DNA of 64,000 nucleotides. It comes from Poseidonocella pacifica. GTDB lineage: Bacteria > Pseudomonadota > Alphaproteobacteria > Rhodobacterales > Rhodobacteraceae. The notes beneath the pieces are model-generated. The model worked only from the letters and a program-made list of their open reading frames with translations. It had not been told where the DNA came from and ran no database searches. The position numbers were made by a program, and so were the translations under genes. Below are positions 46,729 to 56,124 of the stretch, piece after piece. Position 1 is the stretch's first letter. Every line of letters begins with the position of its first letter. The stretch is taken from contig NZ_FOJU01000002.1 of assembly GCF_900111875.1 (NCBI RefSeq), positions 372,001 through 436,000 on the forward strand. Direction: 5' to 3'.

Positions 46729-46968
46729 ATGTTCAGCATCGAGCACGAATTTGATTCCACCGTTGTAACCCTCGTCGACGAAGGCCCCGCCCCCTTGCAG
46801 GAGGATGTGGCCATCAACGCATTTGAGGAATGCATCACGATTGAGCAATACGACCCGAGGACCGACAGGATGCAGAAGATCACCCTGTCGATGAGTCAGT
46901 TGCGAGATCTCGGAGCGGCGCTCGACCTGCCCGAAGGGGTTTACAAGTTCGCCGAAGCGGTGCGGTAG
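46729..46968 (+). CDS. Conserved small hypothetical protein
   Basis: A 79-residue acidic protein (FSIEHEFDSTVVTLVDEGPAP and LSMSQLRDLGAALDLPEGVY) with no signal peptide or helix long enough for a membrane segment. It looks like a compact alpha/beta domain and has codon use like its neighbours. I do not recognise the family; it is divergent from the M48 gene. Confidence 0.55.
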   Translation: MFSIEHEFDSTVVTLVDEGPAPLQEDVAINAFEECITIEQYDPRTDRMQKITLSMSQLRDLGAALDLPEGVYKFAEAVR

Positions 46969-47112
46969 AGGCGGCGCTCACGCCGCAATTTTGTTTGGCC
47001 GCGACCCTCGCCAAGCGCCTGATCCGCCCCTGAAAGTCGAGAAATGGCCGCCACGCCTTGACGCCGCGCGGCCAACAGCCGACATCTCCCGCAGACTGAT
47101 GAAAGGCTACCC

Positions 47113-47691
47113 ATGACCAAGACCGGCTCAGACGCGCTCGATTTCCTGCTTACCCGTCGCTCCCGACCCGCCCGTATTATCGGGGCGCCCTATCCCACGA
47201 AAGAGGATCTGCTGCCACTTCTGACCGCTGCCGCCAGAAGCCCCGATCATGGCAAGCTGGAGCCTTGGCGCTTCATCGTGCTGAGCGGCGGCGCCCTGTC
47301 CCGCCTCGCGGATGAGGTGAAGGTCGCCGGCGAGCGTTTGGGGGAGCCTGCGGAGAAGATTGCGAAATCTGCCGAAGCCTTCTCGGATGCAGGCCTCGTG
47401 GTGGCCGTGATCGAGATCCAGAAGGAGTCCGACAAGGTTCCAGCGCTGGAGATGACCTACTCAACCGGTGCCGTTTGTCTCGCCCTGTTGAACGCTGCAC
47501 TTGCGGCAGGTTGGGGAGCAAACTGGCTTTCCGGCTTCGCGGCCCACGACCGGGGTTTCGCGACCGCCGCGCTTGGCCTTGCACAAAACGAGCGCGTGGC
47601 GGGTTTCATCCATATCGGCACTGGCAAATCGGTTCCGCCGGACCGCCCGCGCCCGGAGCTTGACGCGATTACGGAGTGGGTGGAGGCATGA
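47113..47691 (+). CDS. Nitroreductase-family flavoprotein (YdjA-like)
   Basis: A 192-residue FMN-dependent oxidoreductase. LLTRRSRPARIIGAPYPTKEDLL and AARSPDHGKLEPWRFIVL are the FMN-phosphate region, and AALAAGWGANWLSGF and GFIHIGTGK are typical of the minimal YdjA type. The physiological substrate is unknown. Its stop overlaps the start of the next gene by 4 bases, so the two are co-translated. Confidence 0.9.
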   Translation: MTKTGSDALDFLLTRRSRPARIIGAPYPTKEDLLPLLTAAARSPDHGKLEPWRFIVLSGGALSRLADEVKVAGERLGEPAEKIAKSAEAFSDAGLVVAVIEIQKESDKVPALEMTYSTGAVCLALLNAALAAGWGANWLSGFAAHDRGFATAALGLAQNERVAGFIHIGTGKSVPPDRPRPELDAITEWVEA

Positions 47692-48410
47692 TCCTCCGCG
47701 CGATCCTGCTCTCTCTGGGGCAGATCGGCGATCCACGCTTTAGGCGCGTGCTTTTCCTTGGCGTCGGGCTGACGCTGGCCCTGCTACTTGCCGCGTATCT
47801 GGCCGTTTTCTGGCTGGTGGGGTGGCTGGTGGGCGATGCGATCAGCCTGCCGTTTCTGGGGGAGGTGTCATGGGTCGACGACGCGCTGAGTTGGTCATCG
47901 CTCCTGCTGATGATCGTGCTGTCGCCGTTCCTGATGATCCCGGTCGCCTCGGCTTTCACGTCGATCTTCCTTGATGACGTGGCACAAGCGGTAGAGGACC
48001 GGCACTATCCCGGATTGCCGAAGGCGCGCTCTACCTCATTGAGCGCAGGAATTCGCGACTCAGTGGGGTTTCTCGCACTTCTGATCGTGGTCAACATCGC
48101 CGCGCTGATCCTCGCCCTGATCTTCGCGCCTTTCGCCCCGTTCATTTTCTGGGGCGTGAACGGCCTGATGCTCGGACGCGAGTATTTTCAATTGGCCGCC
48201 ATGCGCCGGCTCGGACGCGAAGAGGCCCGCGCCCTACGCCGCGAAAATCAGATTTCGATCTGGATTCTCGGCACCCTCATGGCCGTCCCCCTGACCATTC
48301 CGATCATGAACCTCGTGGTTCCCATCATAGGCGCCGCAGCCTTTACTCACCTCATCCATCGACTGCCAGAGGCGCCATCCGCCCGAACCAATCCATATCC
48401 CGAACAGTGA
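47688..48410 (+). CDS. EI24/CysZ-like membrane protein
   Basis: A 240-residue protein with four or more membrane helices. The features FLMIPVASAFTSIFLDDVAQAVEDRHYP and FIFWGVNGLMLGREYFQLAAMRRL fit the EI24 domain family, which includes the sulfate transporter CysZ. Transport of sulfate is possible but not shown. It overlaps the nitroreductase stop by 4 bases and the convergent DUF1467 gene by 59 bases. Confidence 0.85.
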   Translation: MILRAILLSLGQIGDPRFRRVLFLGVGLTLALLLAAYLAVFWLVGWLVGDAISLPFLGEVSWVDDALSWSSLLLMIVLSPFLMIPVASAFTSIFLDDVAQAVEDRHYPGLPKARSTSLSAGIRDSVGFLALLIVVNIAALILALIFAPFAPFIFWGVNGLMLGREYFQLAAMRRLGREEARALRRENQISIWILGTLMAVPLTIPIMNLVVPIIGAAAFTHLIHRLPEAPSARTNPYPEQ

Positions 48411-48636
48411 TCATTCCCGATAGGATGATCCATGCGATGATGACCCACAGCACCGTTGTCACGGCTGTCGTGACAATGGCCTTGCGGCGGATTTTCGGAT
48501 CCGAAGGTGAGGAGGAATGTGTGCCGGGAACAATCTCTCCCGCTTCTCCTTGCGTCACGAGCCGCAGGGGAAGCACGATCAGAAAGACCATGAACCAGAT
48601 CACGGCATAGAGGACGATTGCGGACGTAATTCCCAT
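48352..48636 (-). CDS. DUF1467 family membrane protein
   Basis: A 94-residue protein with two helices (SAIVLYAVIWFMVFLIVLPLRL and AIVTTAVTTVLWVIIAWIIL) separated by a short polar loop containing TQGEAGEIVPGTHSSSP. This arrangement defines DUF1467, found next to methylmalonyl-CoA epimerase in alphaproteobacteria, as here. Function is unknown. It lies 60 bases downstream of the epimerase gene on the same strand. Confidence 0.85.
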   Translation of the reverse strand: MGITSAIVLYAVIWFMVFLIVLPLRLVTQGEAGEIVPGTHSSSPSDPKIRRKAIVTTAVTTVLWVIIAWIILSGMITVRDMDWFGRMAPLAVDG

Positions 48637-48696
48637 GAGAGATCCTTGTTGCTTGCCTCAGTCAATTGTGTCCGATTGCACCCCGGCGCAACCCCG

Positions 48697-49101
48697 TCAA
48701 ACCTCTTCCAACTCGACAAGACACCCCTGAAAGTCTTTTGGATGGAGAAACAATACTGGTTTGCCATGCGCCCCGATCTTCGGCTCCCCGCTCCCCAGGA
48801 CACGCGATCCGCTCGCCACAAGCTGATCGCGGGCGGCGCGGATATCGTCCACTTCGTAACAGATGTGGTGAATGCCTCCCGATGGGTTCTTCTGTAAAAA
48901 CCCGTTGATCGGGCTGTCCTCGCCCAAGGGATGCAAAAGCTCGATCTTGGTGTTGGGCAGCGTGATGAAGACGACCGTGACCCCATGCTCTGACTCGTCC
49001 TGCGCAGGGCCGACCTCCGCACCAAGCGTGTTGCGATATTGCTCTGCCGCGGCCTCTAGGTCAGGCACCGCGATCGCCACGTGATTGAGCCGTCCGATCA
49101 T
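48697..49101 (-). CDS. mce: Methylmalonyl-CoA epimerase
   Basis: A 134-residue vicinal-oxygen-chelate protein. RLNHVAIAVPDLEAAAEQYR, HGVTVVFITLPNTKIELLHPLGEDSPI, GGIHHICYEVDD and the final FLHPKDFQGCLVELEE give the metal-binding His, Gln/His and Glu. It interconverts (R)- and (S)-methylmalonyl-CoA in propionate breakdown, ahead of the B12-dependent mutase. The ATG at 49101 has GGGGAG at suitable distance; an ATG at 49107 is too close to it. Confidence 0.92.
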   Translation of the reverse strand: MIGRLNHVAIAVPDLEAAAEQYRNTLGAEVGPAQDESEHGVTVVFITLPNTKIELLHPLGEDSPINGFLQKNPSGGIHHICYEVDDIRAARDQLVASGSRVLGSGEPKIGAHGKPVLFLHPKDFQGCLVELEEV

Positions 49102-49246
49102 TTTCATCTCTCCCCTGCCACCCGTCTCTTATCCTGTCAGAGACCTGTTGTGGCAAGCGGACACAAGGCCGCGTCAGGTAACGTTAACGGCTCGTTAGGC
49201 ATGGCGGGATACCTCTTGAGTCGTAACCTTGTTTGAGGACTGTGCC

Positions 49247-49963
49247 ATGGACGATCTCGATCCACTCGCCCTTACCCGTACGCCGACCCCCGCTCGCCCG
49301 CTTCTCGGGCTCACGGTCCTCGTCGTCGAAGACAGCAGGTTCGCTTGCGAAGCAATGCGCCTGCTCTGCCTACGAAGCGGCGCACGGATCAGGCGGGCCG
49401 ACAGCCTCACCTCCGCCCGGCGCCACCTTCAGGTCTACCGTCCTTCGGTCGTTATCGTGGATCTCGGCCTCCCGGACGGCGCTGGCGAGGATCTCATCGA
49501 AGAGATGGCCTCCATGCCCGGCCGGACCTGTGTCATTCTGGGGATCAGCGGTGACGAAAGCGGATCGACCCGCGCCATGAGTGCTGGTGCCGATGGGTTC
49601 CTCGCGAAACCGGTCAAGAGCCTTGCGGTTTTTCAGGAAGCCGTTCTTGCCCATATCCCCGCAGAGCATCACCCCCGCGGCCCGCGCGTCATCAGTGAAG
49701 ATGTCATCTCGCCCGATCCCATCGCCTTTCAGGACGATATCGCCCACGCGGCTGAGGTCCTTTCGGGTGCGGATGGAGAATACGTCGTGGACTACGTCTC
49801 TCAATTCCTCGCGGGCCTCGCGCGCACGGCGGAGGATGCCCCCCTCGCCAATGCTGTTGCCCAGCTCGAAGAAAAGCGTCAGGCCGGACAGCGATCCGGT
49901 CAGGATGTTGAGTTGTTCGCATCCTTCCTCAAATCCCGCCTTGATCGCAAGATCGCGATCTGA
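49247..49963 (+). CDS. Response regulator with unassigned output region
   Basis: A 238-residue protein. The receiver (about 22-140) begins LTVLVVEDSRFACEAMRLLCL, with acceptor Asp in SVVIVDLGLPDGAG and Lys in DGFLAKPVKS. The remaining 90 residues (AFQDDIAHAAEVLSGADGEYVVDYVSQFLAGLARTAED) are helical and do not resemble a DNA-binding domain. This might be an Hpt-like or protein-interaction module. No kinase gene is adjacent. ATG 49247 follows GAGGAC. Confidence 0.82.
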   Translation: MDDLDPLALTRTPTPARPLLGLTVLVVEDSRFACEAMRLLCLRSGARIRRADSLTSARRHLQVYRPSVVIVDLGLPDGAGEDLIEEMASMPGRTCVILGISGDESGSTRAMSAGADGFLAKPVKSLAVFQEAVLAHIPAEHHPRGPRVISEDVISPDPIAFQDDIAHAAEVLSGADGEYVVDYVSQFLAGLARTAEDAPLANAVAQLEEKRQAGQRSGQDVELFASFLKSRLDRKIAI

Positions 49964-49965
49964 GG

Positions 49966-50499
49966 CTAGCTGAAGTCGGGATAGGTCGCGAGGATTTCAT
50001 ACTCCGCGCCTTCCCGCCTCAGATGCGATCGATAAAGCGCGATCTCTGCAATCTCCGTCGCAGATAGCGATACATCCCCGAACGCTTGAATATCCCTGCC
50101 GACCCGTTGTTGTTGCTCTGGTGTCGCCGCGCTACTCATGCGGGCGACGGTCACGTGCGGGCGAAATCGCCGTCGGGGCAAATCGACTCCCGCCATACGG
50201 ACCGCCTGCGCGACGCGCCCTTGCAGCGCCACGAGGCCCGGACCCGCGGTTGCACGCAATGCAACCGCGGGCCCGAACAGATCAAGCCCGCCAAGCTGCA
50301 ACGTGATCGGGTATATCGCAAGGCTGCGAAGCATCTCATCGACGTCCTGCGCCAGCGGAATTGAGCACTCCCCGAGAAAGGCCAGGGTCAGATGCAGGTT
50401 GTCTTCGTCAACTGGCCGCCCGCCACGGAGCCTGCTTTGGAGCGCAACGACAGGCTGCAACAGCTCTTCGGGTAGCGGCAGACCGACGAAGAGCCGCAA
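49966..50499 (-). CDS. thpR: RNA 2',3'-cyclic phosphodiesterase (2'-5' RNA ligase family)
   Basis: A 177-residue two-histidine phosphoesterase: HLTLAFLG and HVTVARM are the paired HxTx motifs. ThpR/LigT enzymes open 2',3'-cyclic phosphates on RNA and can join 2'-5' ends. The start codon is TTG at 50499, one base after the stop of the preceding gene, so translation is probably coupled. It is the last gene of the ruvCAB operon. Confidence 0.9.
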   Translation of the reverse strand: MRLFVGLPLPEELLQPVVALQSRLRGGRPVDEDNLHLTLAFLGECSIPLAQDVDEMLRSLAIYPITLQLGGLDLFGPAVALRATAGPGLVALQGRVAQAVRMAGVDLPRRRFRPHVTVARMSSAATPEQQQRVGRDIQAFGDVSLSATEIAEIALYRSHLRREGAEYEILATYPDFS

Positions 50500-50500
50500 A

Positions 50501-51130
50501 TCACCCGATCCCCGCTGCCGTCAATCGCGCCGAAAGACGCAAGGCATGAACCGGGTCATCTGTCACGCCGGGCAGAACCGGATCGTACGCCGCCCGCAGT
50601 AGCGCGGCAATGTCCGGGCGCAAAACCTCGTTCCCTTCGAAGCGACCCAACGGTGATCGTTTTTCGAATGCACCTTCGGACCACAGAAGCAACACCTGCG
50701 CGACCTGCGACAGGGCAAGCGCGTGGACGGGTATGCGCGCCAACGCCCCCTCCATTCGCAGGAACACAAAGCAAGCTCGGATTGCCCCGTCTTCATCGAA
50801 GCGGAACAGCCGATACTGATGCGCATTCTGCGATTCGAGCCGAACCACGAGCGGACCCAGATCGGGGATCATCGCACTCAGATTCGGCAGCTCCAGCAAT
50901 TCGCTCCACTCGCGGAAGAAAAATACCATGACATTGGCGCCAAGCTCCGGATCAGTTTCCGCCATTGTGTGGCCTGCGAAGCCGACCACTGTTTCGAACG
51001 CCCCTTTCACGACATTCAACGTGGCATCCTCCACACCGAAAACCACCGGAGAGATCGGCCGGCCCCAGCGGGCGAAACGATAGCTGCCGTCAGGCTGGGT
51101 GAAATGGGCGGCAATCTCTTCAGGTGTCAT
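50501..51130 (-). CDS. Conserved hypothetical protein in ruv operon
   Basis: A 209-residue soluble protein ([65 protein letters not shown]). No domain is recognised by me; related proteins appear to be confined to Rhodobacteraceae-like genomes. The ATG at 51130 overlaps the ruvB stop by 4 bases, and thpR follows after one base. That places it firmly in the ruv transcript. It may have a role in DNA repair or simply share the promoter. Confidence 0.75.
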   Translation of the reverse strand: MTPEEIAAHFTQPDGSYRFARWGRPISPVVFGVEDATLNVVKGAFETVVGFAGHTMAETDPELGANVMVFFFREWSELLELPNLSAMIPDLGPLVVRLESQNAHQYRLFRFDEDGAIRACFVFLRMEGALARIPVHALALSQVAQVLLLWSEGAFEKRSPLGRFEGNEVLRPDIAALLRAAYDPVLPGVTDDPVHALRLSARLTAAGIG

Positions 51131-52152
51131 GGGAACAAGTCCCCCTGCCCCGGCGCCTTTGGCGCGGCAAGTCCAAGATGGCTCCACCCCCCGGCGGCGA
51201 GCATCCGTCCGCGCGGGGTACGCTGGATGAGCCCCTGCTGCAGCAGGAACGGCTCGATCACCTCTTCCAGCGCGTCGCGGCTCTCACTCAAGGCCGCCCC
51301 GAGAGTTTCGATCCCGACAGGGCCGCCGCCATAATGCTCCGCGATCAACCTGAGGTATCGACGGTCCGCTCCATCTAGCCCGAGGTGGTCAACCCCAAGT
51401 CTGGTCAGCGCGTTGTCCGCAAGATCCCGCGTGATGCGGCCGTCTCCCTCCACAACGGCAAAGTCGACCACCCGCCGCAAAAGGCGCCCGGCAATCCGGG
51501 GCGTACCCCGCGCCCGGCGGGCGATTTCCCGCGCTCCGGCCTCTTCGACCGGAATGCCCAGCTTGCCGGAATTTCGCGAGACGATGAGGTTGAGTTCCTC
51601 AACGGTATAGAACTGAAGCCGCGTCGGAATACCGAACCGATCCCGCAAAGGCGTCGTCAGAAGACCAAGGCGGGTTGTGGCCCCGACAAGCGTAAAGGGC
51701 TGCAACTCGATCCGCACGGTGCGCGCCGCCGGTCCCTCACCGATCACAAGGTCGAGTTCGAAATCCTCCATCGCTGGATAAAGCACCTCTTCCACCACGG
51801 GATTGAGCCGGTGAATCTCGTCGATGAACAGGACGTCGTTGGCCTCTAGATTGGTCAGGATCGCGGCGAGATCCCCCGCCTTGGCAAGAACCGGGCCGGA
51901 GGTCATGCGGAACCCCACACCCAGTTCGCGCGCCATGATCTGTGCGAGCGTCGTCTTCCCGAGCCCGGGAGGGCCGTAAAACAGGGTGTGATCCATTGCC
52001 TCGCCGCGCTGACGCGCGGATTCGACGAAGATCCTCAGATTGGCCCGCGCCTCAGCTTGGCCGATGAATTCATCGAGTCCTTGCGGGCGAAGAGCGCGAT
52101 CTGCATCCTCGGGCAACGGGGCGGGCCGGAGCGTCGGGTCGGATTCTGCCAT
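51127..52152 (-). CDS. ruvB: Holliday junction helicase RuvB
   Basis: A 341-residue AAA+ motor for branch migration. [19 protein letters not shown] opens the conserved core, Walker A is [12 protein letters not shown], Walker B is [11 protein letters not shown], and the arginine-finger/sensor region is [18 protein letters not shown]. The C-terminal winged helix ends [13 protein letters not shown]. It works with RuvA and RuvC at four-way junctions. It lies 4 bases downstream of ruvA. Confidence 0.97.
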   Translation of the reverse strand: MAESDPTLRPAPLPEDADRALRPQGLDEFIGQAEARANLRIFVESARQRGEAMDHTLFYGPPGLGKTTLAQIMARELGVGFRMTSGPVLAKAGDLAAILTNLEANDVLFIDEIHRLNPVVEEVLYPAMEDFELDLVIGEGPAARTVRIELQPFTLVGATTRLGLLTTPLRDRFGIPTRLQFYTVEELNLIVSRNSGKLGIPVEEAGAREIARRARGTPRIAGRLLRRVVDFAVVEGDGRITRDLADNALTRLGVDHLGLDGADRRYLRLIAEHYGGGPVGIETLGAALSESRDALEEVIEPFLLQQGLIQRTPRGRMLAAGGWSHLGLAAPKAPGQGDLFP

Positions 52153-52155
52153 GGC

Positions 52156-52803
52156 TTATCCTTTCGGCGCGAGGAGCTTCAACGCGCCGCGAATGAGACC
52201 TGCGGTATCCGCCTCGGGCAGATCAGTGGCCGCTTGCGCCACGGCGCTGGCCGCTTCACTCGGCGCATAGCCCAGATTTCCCAGTGCCGATAAGGCTTCG
52301 GCCTGCGCCGAGCCGCCCGCGGATGGGGTCATTGGAACATCCGGCATCGCCGCCGGGACGGTCCCCGCGGCCTCGGAGAGGGATCCGCCCAACGCCATGA
52401 CCCCGGGGGCCTTTTCCTTGAGTTCATGCGCAATGCGCTGTGCGGTCTTCGGCCCGATACCTTTGGCCGCTTTGATCGAGGTGATGTCGCCAAGCGCGAT
52501 CGCGCGGCCCACGCCTTCGGGGCCAAGCGCACTGAGAATGGCGAGGGACGCCTTCGCCCCCACTCCCTGCACAGTCATCAAAAGCCGGTGCCATTCCTTC
52601 TCCAGCAGCGTCGGAAACCCGAAAAGCTGCAACAAGTCCTCCCGGACCAGCAAATCGGTGTAGAGCGCGACCGCCTCTCCCCGCCCCGGCAGGGTCTGAA
52701 GGGTCCGGTCACTACAATAAACGAGATAGCCCACCCCGCCCACGTCGATCAGCACATGATCAGTGCCCCGGTGATCCAGTCGCCCTGTAATCTTACCTAT
52801 CAT
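52156..52803 (-). CDS. ruvA: Holliday junction protein RuvA
   Basis: A 215-residue protein. The N-terminal OB fold begins [25 protein letters not shown], two helix-hairpin-helix motifs follow ([17 protein letters not shown] and [18 protein letters not shown]), and the RuvB-binding C-terminal domain follows an Ala/Pro/Gly-rich linker. The start at 52803 overlaps the ruvC stop by 4 bases. A longer upstream opening within ruvC is not homologous. Confidence 0.96.
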   Translation of the reverse strand: MIGKITGRLDHRGTDHVLIDVGGVGYLVYCSDRTLQTLPGRGEAVALYTDLLVREDLLQLFGFPTLLEKEWHRLLMTVQGVGAKASLAILSALGPEGVGRAIALGDITSIKAAKGIGPKTAQRIAHELKEKAPGVMALGGSLSEAAGTVPAAMPDVPMTPSAGGSAQAEALSALGNLGYAPSEAASAVAQAATDLPEADTAGLIRGALKLLAPKG

Positions 52804-53306
52804 CGCCGCGCCTCCCCGATGGCGGCGGCAAGCCGCGATGCCGCCCCGCCATGATGCGCATGACAAATCGCAATGGCCAAGGCGTCCGCCGCGTCCGCGC
52901 TATCGAAGTGGCACCCGGGAAGCTGCATGGCGACCATGTGCTGAACCTGCCGTTTGTCCGCATGACCGACACCGACGACAGTCTTCTTGATCTGGTTCGG
53001 GGCATATTCCGCGACCGGCACTCCCGCCTGTGCCGGTACCAACAGGGCGATGCCCCGCGCCTGCCCTAGCTTGAGCGTACCTGCGCCATCCTTGTTTACG
53101 AAAGTCTGCTCCACCGCGGCCATTGTCGGCATATAGGCACGGAAAACTTCGGTGAGTTGCTCATGCAAAGACAGCAGACGCCCCGCAAGGTCGTCCCCCA
53201 CGGAGTGGCAAACGCCATTCGCGACATGGCTCAGGCGGGATCCCGACACCTCGATCACCCCCCAACCCATGTTCCGCAGGCCCGGATCGATCCCCAGAAC
53301 GCGCAT
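52800..53306 (-). CDS. ruvC: Crossover junction endonuclease RuvC
   Basis: A 168-residue RNase H-fold nuclease. [18 protein letters not shown] carries the first catalytic Asp, [26 protein letters not shown] the Glu, and the end [18 protein letters not shown] the remaining acidic residues. It cuts Holliday junctions. First gene of the ruvC-ruvA-ruvB-hypothetical-thpR operon. The ATG at 53306 matches the family start. Confidence 0.96.
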   Translation of the reverse strand: MRVLGIDPGLRNMGWGVIEVSGSRLSHVANGVCHSVGDDLAGRLLSLHEQLTEVFRAYMPTMAAVEQTFVNKDGAGTLKLGQARGIALLVPAQAGVPVAEYAPNQIKKTVVGVGHADKRQVQHMVAMQLPGCHFDSADAADALAIAICHAHHGGAASRLAAAIGEARR

Positions 53307-53595
53307 ACCTGCTCCTCGCTCGATTATTTTTTTGAGATCTAGCACGAAAGGCGAACAAAGGCCAATGCCCCCACCTTGGGGCATACCCTCACATTAAGGA
53401 TGTTTTGCGACGCCGGATCGACTGTTTGCGACAGAATCGCGCTTGGATTTTATGAAGTCTTTACAGGGTATTGACGCGCGCCCGACCCATGCTTTGCGGG
53501 CATGACACCCATGCGAATTTGCCAATTGCCGGATCAACTGCGCCTGACTAAATGGCGCGCTGAACAAAAAGAACACGACCCGGAAGGACTTCAAC

Positions 53596-53802
53596 ATGAC
53601 CAGCTACGTCGCACACCGCAACACGACCTTCGACCTCGGCATCGCCGCGGCCGCCTATCGCATCGTCACCAAGATCGCGGATTGGCGCGATGCCCGCGTG
53701 ACCCGCCGCGCACTTTATGCGCTGTCGGACCACGAGCTTGAGGATATCGGCTTGTCACGCAGTGACATTCAGTTGGTTGCCAGGCGCTCCAACCGCGCCT
53801 GA
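53596..53802 (+). CDS. DUF1127 protein (YjiS-like)
   Basis: A 68-residue basic protein. The C-terminal signature WRDARVTRRALYALSDHELEDIGLSRSDIQ defines DUF1127. Small members of this family influence phosphate and carbon metabolism or RNA turnover in alphaproteobacteria, by RNA or protein contacts. It converges on prmA and overlaps its end by 34 bases. GGAAGGA precedes the ATG. Confidence 0.88.
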   Translation: MTSYVAHRNTTFDLGIAAAAYRIVTKIADWRDARVTRRALYALSDHELEDIGLSRSDIQLVARRSNRA

Positions 53803-54680
53803 AGCGATCGATCCGCGCGCCGGAGGGTCAGCGTGCACCAATCGCCGATATCTTCGCGATGGTGCACCGCGACACCCACGTCCGCGTAACGGGAAATGAC
53901 GTCCTCCGCCTGATCGGTCAGCAGGCCGCTCAGGATCGCGTATCCGCCGGGCCGTAGCGCCCCTGAGAGCTCCGCCGCGAGATCGATCAACGGACCCTTC
54001 AGAATATTGGCGAAGATGAGATCGAATGGCGCCGCTGCGGCCAGCACGGGGTGATCGAAGCCCGTGGCTTCGACGCAATCGACTTTACCGTCCAAACCGT
54101 TGGCGATGACATTGGCGGCCGCGACCTCAACCGCCACAGGATCGATATCGCTTGCGACGATTGTCCCTGAGTAAATTCGGGCAGCCCCCATGGCCAGCAC
54201 GGCGGTGCCGCACCCGATATCGGCAACAGCTTCCGCGACAAACCCATCATTCGCCAATCGGTCCAACGCCCGCAAACAGCCGAGCGTTGTACCATGGTGA
54301 CCGGTTCCGAACGCCATCGCGGCTTCGATCAGCAATGGCTCGGCGCCGACCGGCACCTGATCCGCATCATGCGAGCCATAGACAAAGAACCGCCCCGCCT
54401 CGACCGGGCGCAACTCCCGGCGAACCTTGGCGACCCAATCAGTCTCTGGCAATTCAGACACCACAAAGGGTCTTGCGCCCATGGCCGCCGCAAGCAGATC
54501 CAGCGCCACGCCGTCGGGCTGCTCGGTGAAGTAAGCGCCGATTTCCCACAAGCCGGAGCCGTCTTCCATCTCGAACACCCCGACACCGGTCGGTTCCGGC
54601 TGCAGGGTCTCCATGGCCTCTCCCAGTCGCTCCGCTGCTTCTTTGCCCGGAAGCGTTGTCAGCGCCGTGAATGTGGCCAT
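53769..54680 (-). CDS. prmA: Ribosomal protein L11 methyltransferase
   Basis: A 303-residue SAM-dependent methyltransferase. MAFGTGHHGTTLGCLRAL is the PrmA signature just before the SAM-binding loop VADIGCGTAVLAMGA. FDLIFANILKGPL is the catalytic motif. It trimethylates lysines and the N-terminus of L11. The N-terminal domain (about residues 1-90) is the L11-recognition part. Confidence 0.94.
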   Translation of the reverse strand: MATFTALTTLPGKEAAERLGEAMETLQPEPTGVGVFEMEDGSGLWEIGAYFTEQPDGVALDLLAAAMGARPFVVSELPETDWVAKVRRELRPVEAGRFFVYGSHDADQVPVGAEPLLIEAAMAFGTGHHGTTLGCLRALDRLANDGFVAEAVADIGCGTAVLAMGAARIYSGTIVASDIDPVAVEVAAANVIANGLDGKVDCVEATGFDHPVLAAAAPFDLIFANILKGPLIDLAAELSGALRPGGYAILSGLLTDQAEDVISRYADVGVAVHHREDIGDWCTLTLRRADRSLQARLERLATN

Positions 54681-54814
54681 GGTCTCTCGCTCTTCATGCT
54701 GTAAAGGATCGCCGTCAGCCAGATCTTCAGGCCGTCGCGCGGGTCACGCAGGTTGTTTCATGGAAGGCAAAGCGTCGCAAGCAATCTCAAAAGCGCGGAT
54801 CTGCCGGCGCTCCG

Positions 54815-56056
54815 TTATTGAGCGGGGGCCGGGACTACGCCCGAGAAGATCGTCTCATATCCTGGCACCGGATGCCTTGGCACCATGAGCGCGAGAAGAA
54901 GCGACACGGCGGCCATGCCCGCGGCCAACAGGAAGACCGCACCCGGCGAGACGAGCCAGAGGTATCCAAGCGCCGCAGGCAGGAATACAGCGGCAATATG
55001 GTTTATGGTGAAAGCCACGGCCGCGGTCGGCGCGATATCGCCCGGATCGGCGATCTTCTGGAAGTAGGTCTTGAGGGCAAGGGCTAGGGCGAAAAACAGA
55101 TGATCCACCACATACAAGATCGCCGCCAGAACAAGCCCCCAGCCGAAGTAATAGATCCCGCCATACGCAAGGAAGACGGCAATCAGGCCAATGTACTCAA
55201 AAGCCAGCGCCTTTCGCTCCCCAAAGACACGCACCGCGCGCCCCATGATCGGAGCAAAGAGAATGTTTGACACGAGGGTGGCGAGGAACAGCAACGTGAT
55301 CTCATGCACGTCAAAGCCAAAGCGCTCAACCAACATGAACCCTGCAAAGACGACAAAAATCTGACGGCGCGCGCCGGACATGAATTGTAGCGCGTAATAG
55401 AGCCAGTATCGGCGGCGCAGAACCATGCGTTTGACCTGCGGGTTTGGCGAGGCAAACTGCGGATAGGCCAGCAGGGCAAAGAGCGCGACCAGCGCCGTAA
55501 TGCCCCCCGATACGAGGTACACGATGTTGTACGTCAGGCCGAGCGCGTCCCAACTCAGAATGATGACCCCATAGGCAACCAATGTCGCAGCCGAGCTTGC
55601 GGAGAGGATCCAGCCCAGCATCTGCGGCGCCCGCTCCCGGTCGAGCCATTGAAGTTGCAGCGACTGGTTCACGGTTTCGAAATAGTGGAACCCGATCGAA
55701 CTCAGCATGGTGATCGTGAGAATGCCGCCCATCGAGGGGAAGTGTGCGGTGAGGGCTGTCGCCACCCCCAGTAGGATCAATGCGACAAGCCCCAGAACCT
55801 GCTCACGCACGAAAAGGAGGATCGCGATGACGCCCACCGCGAGAAATCCAGGGACCTCCCGCACGGTGTGGAGCCAGCCGATGTCAGATCCATCGAAGCC
55901 CGCGACCTCCACGACGAAGTTGTTGAGAAGCGCGGACCACGTGGCGAAAGCGATGGGCATGGCCGCCGCCATCACGAAGAGAAGTGTGACCGGCCGCCGC
56001 CAAAAGGGCAAATGCGCCGCGTCTGAGAGGGGAAAAACTTGCGTCATATCTCGCAT
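54815..56056 (-). CDS. Major facilitator superfamily transporter
   Basis: A 413-residue protein with about 12 hydrophobic helices. LLNNFVVEVAGFDGSDIGWLHTVREVPGFLAVG is near the N-terminus, and a charged central loop (NPQVKRMVLRRRYWLYY) divides the two halves. The substrate is unknown; overall it resembles uncharacterised MFS proteins of roseobacters. Start 56056 is annotated, with an ATG at 56047 as an alternative. No obvious functional partner is adjacent. Confidence 0.88.
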   Translation of the reverse strand: MRDMTQVFPLSDAAHLPFWRRPVTLLFVMAAAMPIAFATWSALLNNFVVEVAGFDGSDIGWLHTVREVPGFLAVGVIAILLFVREQVLGLVALILLGVATALTAHFPSMGGILTITMLSSIGFHYFETVNQSLQLQWLDRERAPQMLGWILSASSAATLVAYGVIILSWDALGLTYNIVYLVSGGITALVALFALLAYPQFASPNPQVKRMVLRRRYWLYYALQFMSGARRQIFVVFAGFMLVERFGFDVHEITLLFLATLVSNILFAPIMGRAVRVFGERKALAFEYIGLIAVFLAYGGIYYFGWGLVLAAILYVVDHLFFALALALKTYFQKIADPGDIAPTAAVAFTINHIAAVFLPAALGYLWLVSPGAVFLLAAGMAAVSLLLALMVPRHPVPGYETIFSGVVPAPAQ

Positions 56057-56124
56057 TTACGGCCAACCCGCGGCGGGGGCGAGAAAAATCTGCCGCCGCG
56101 GGGTATTTCTGTGCTCTGCCGATT

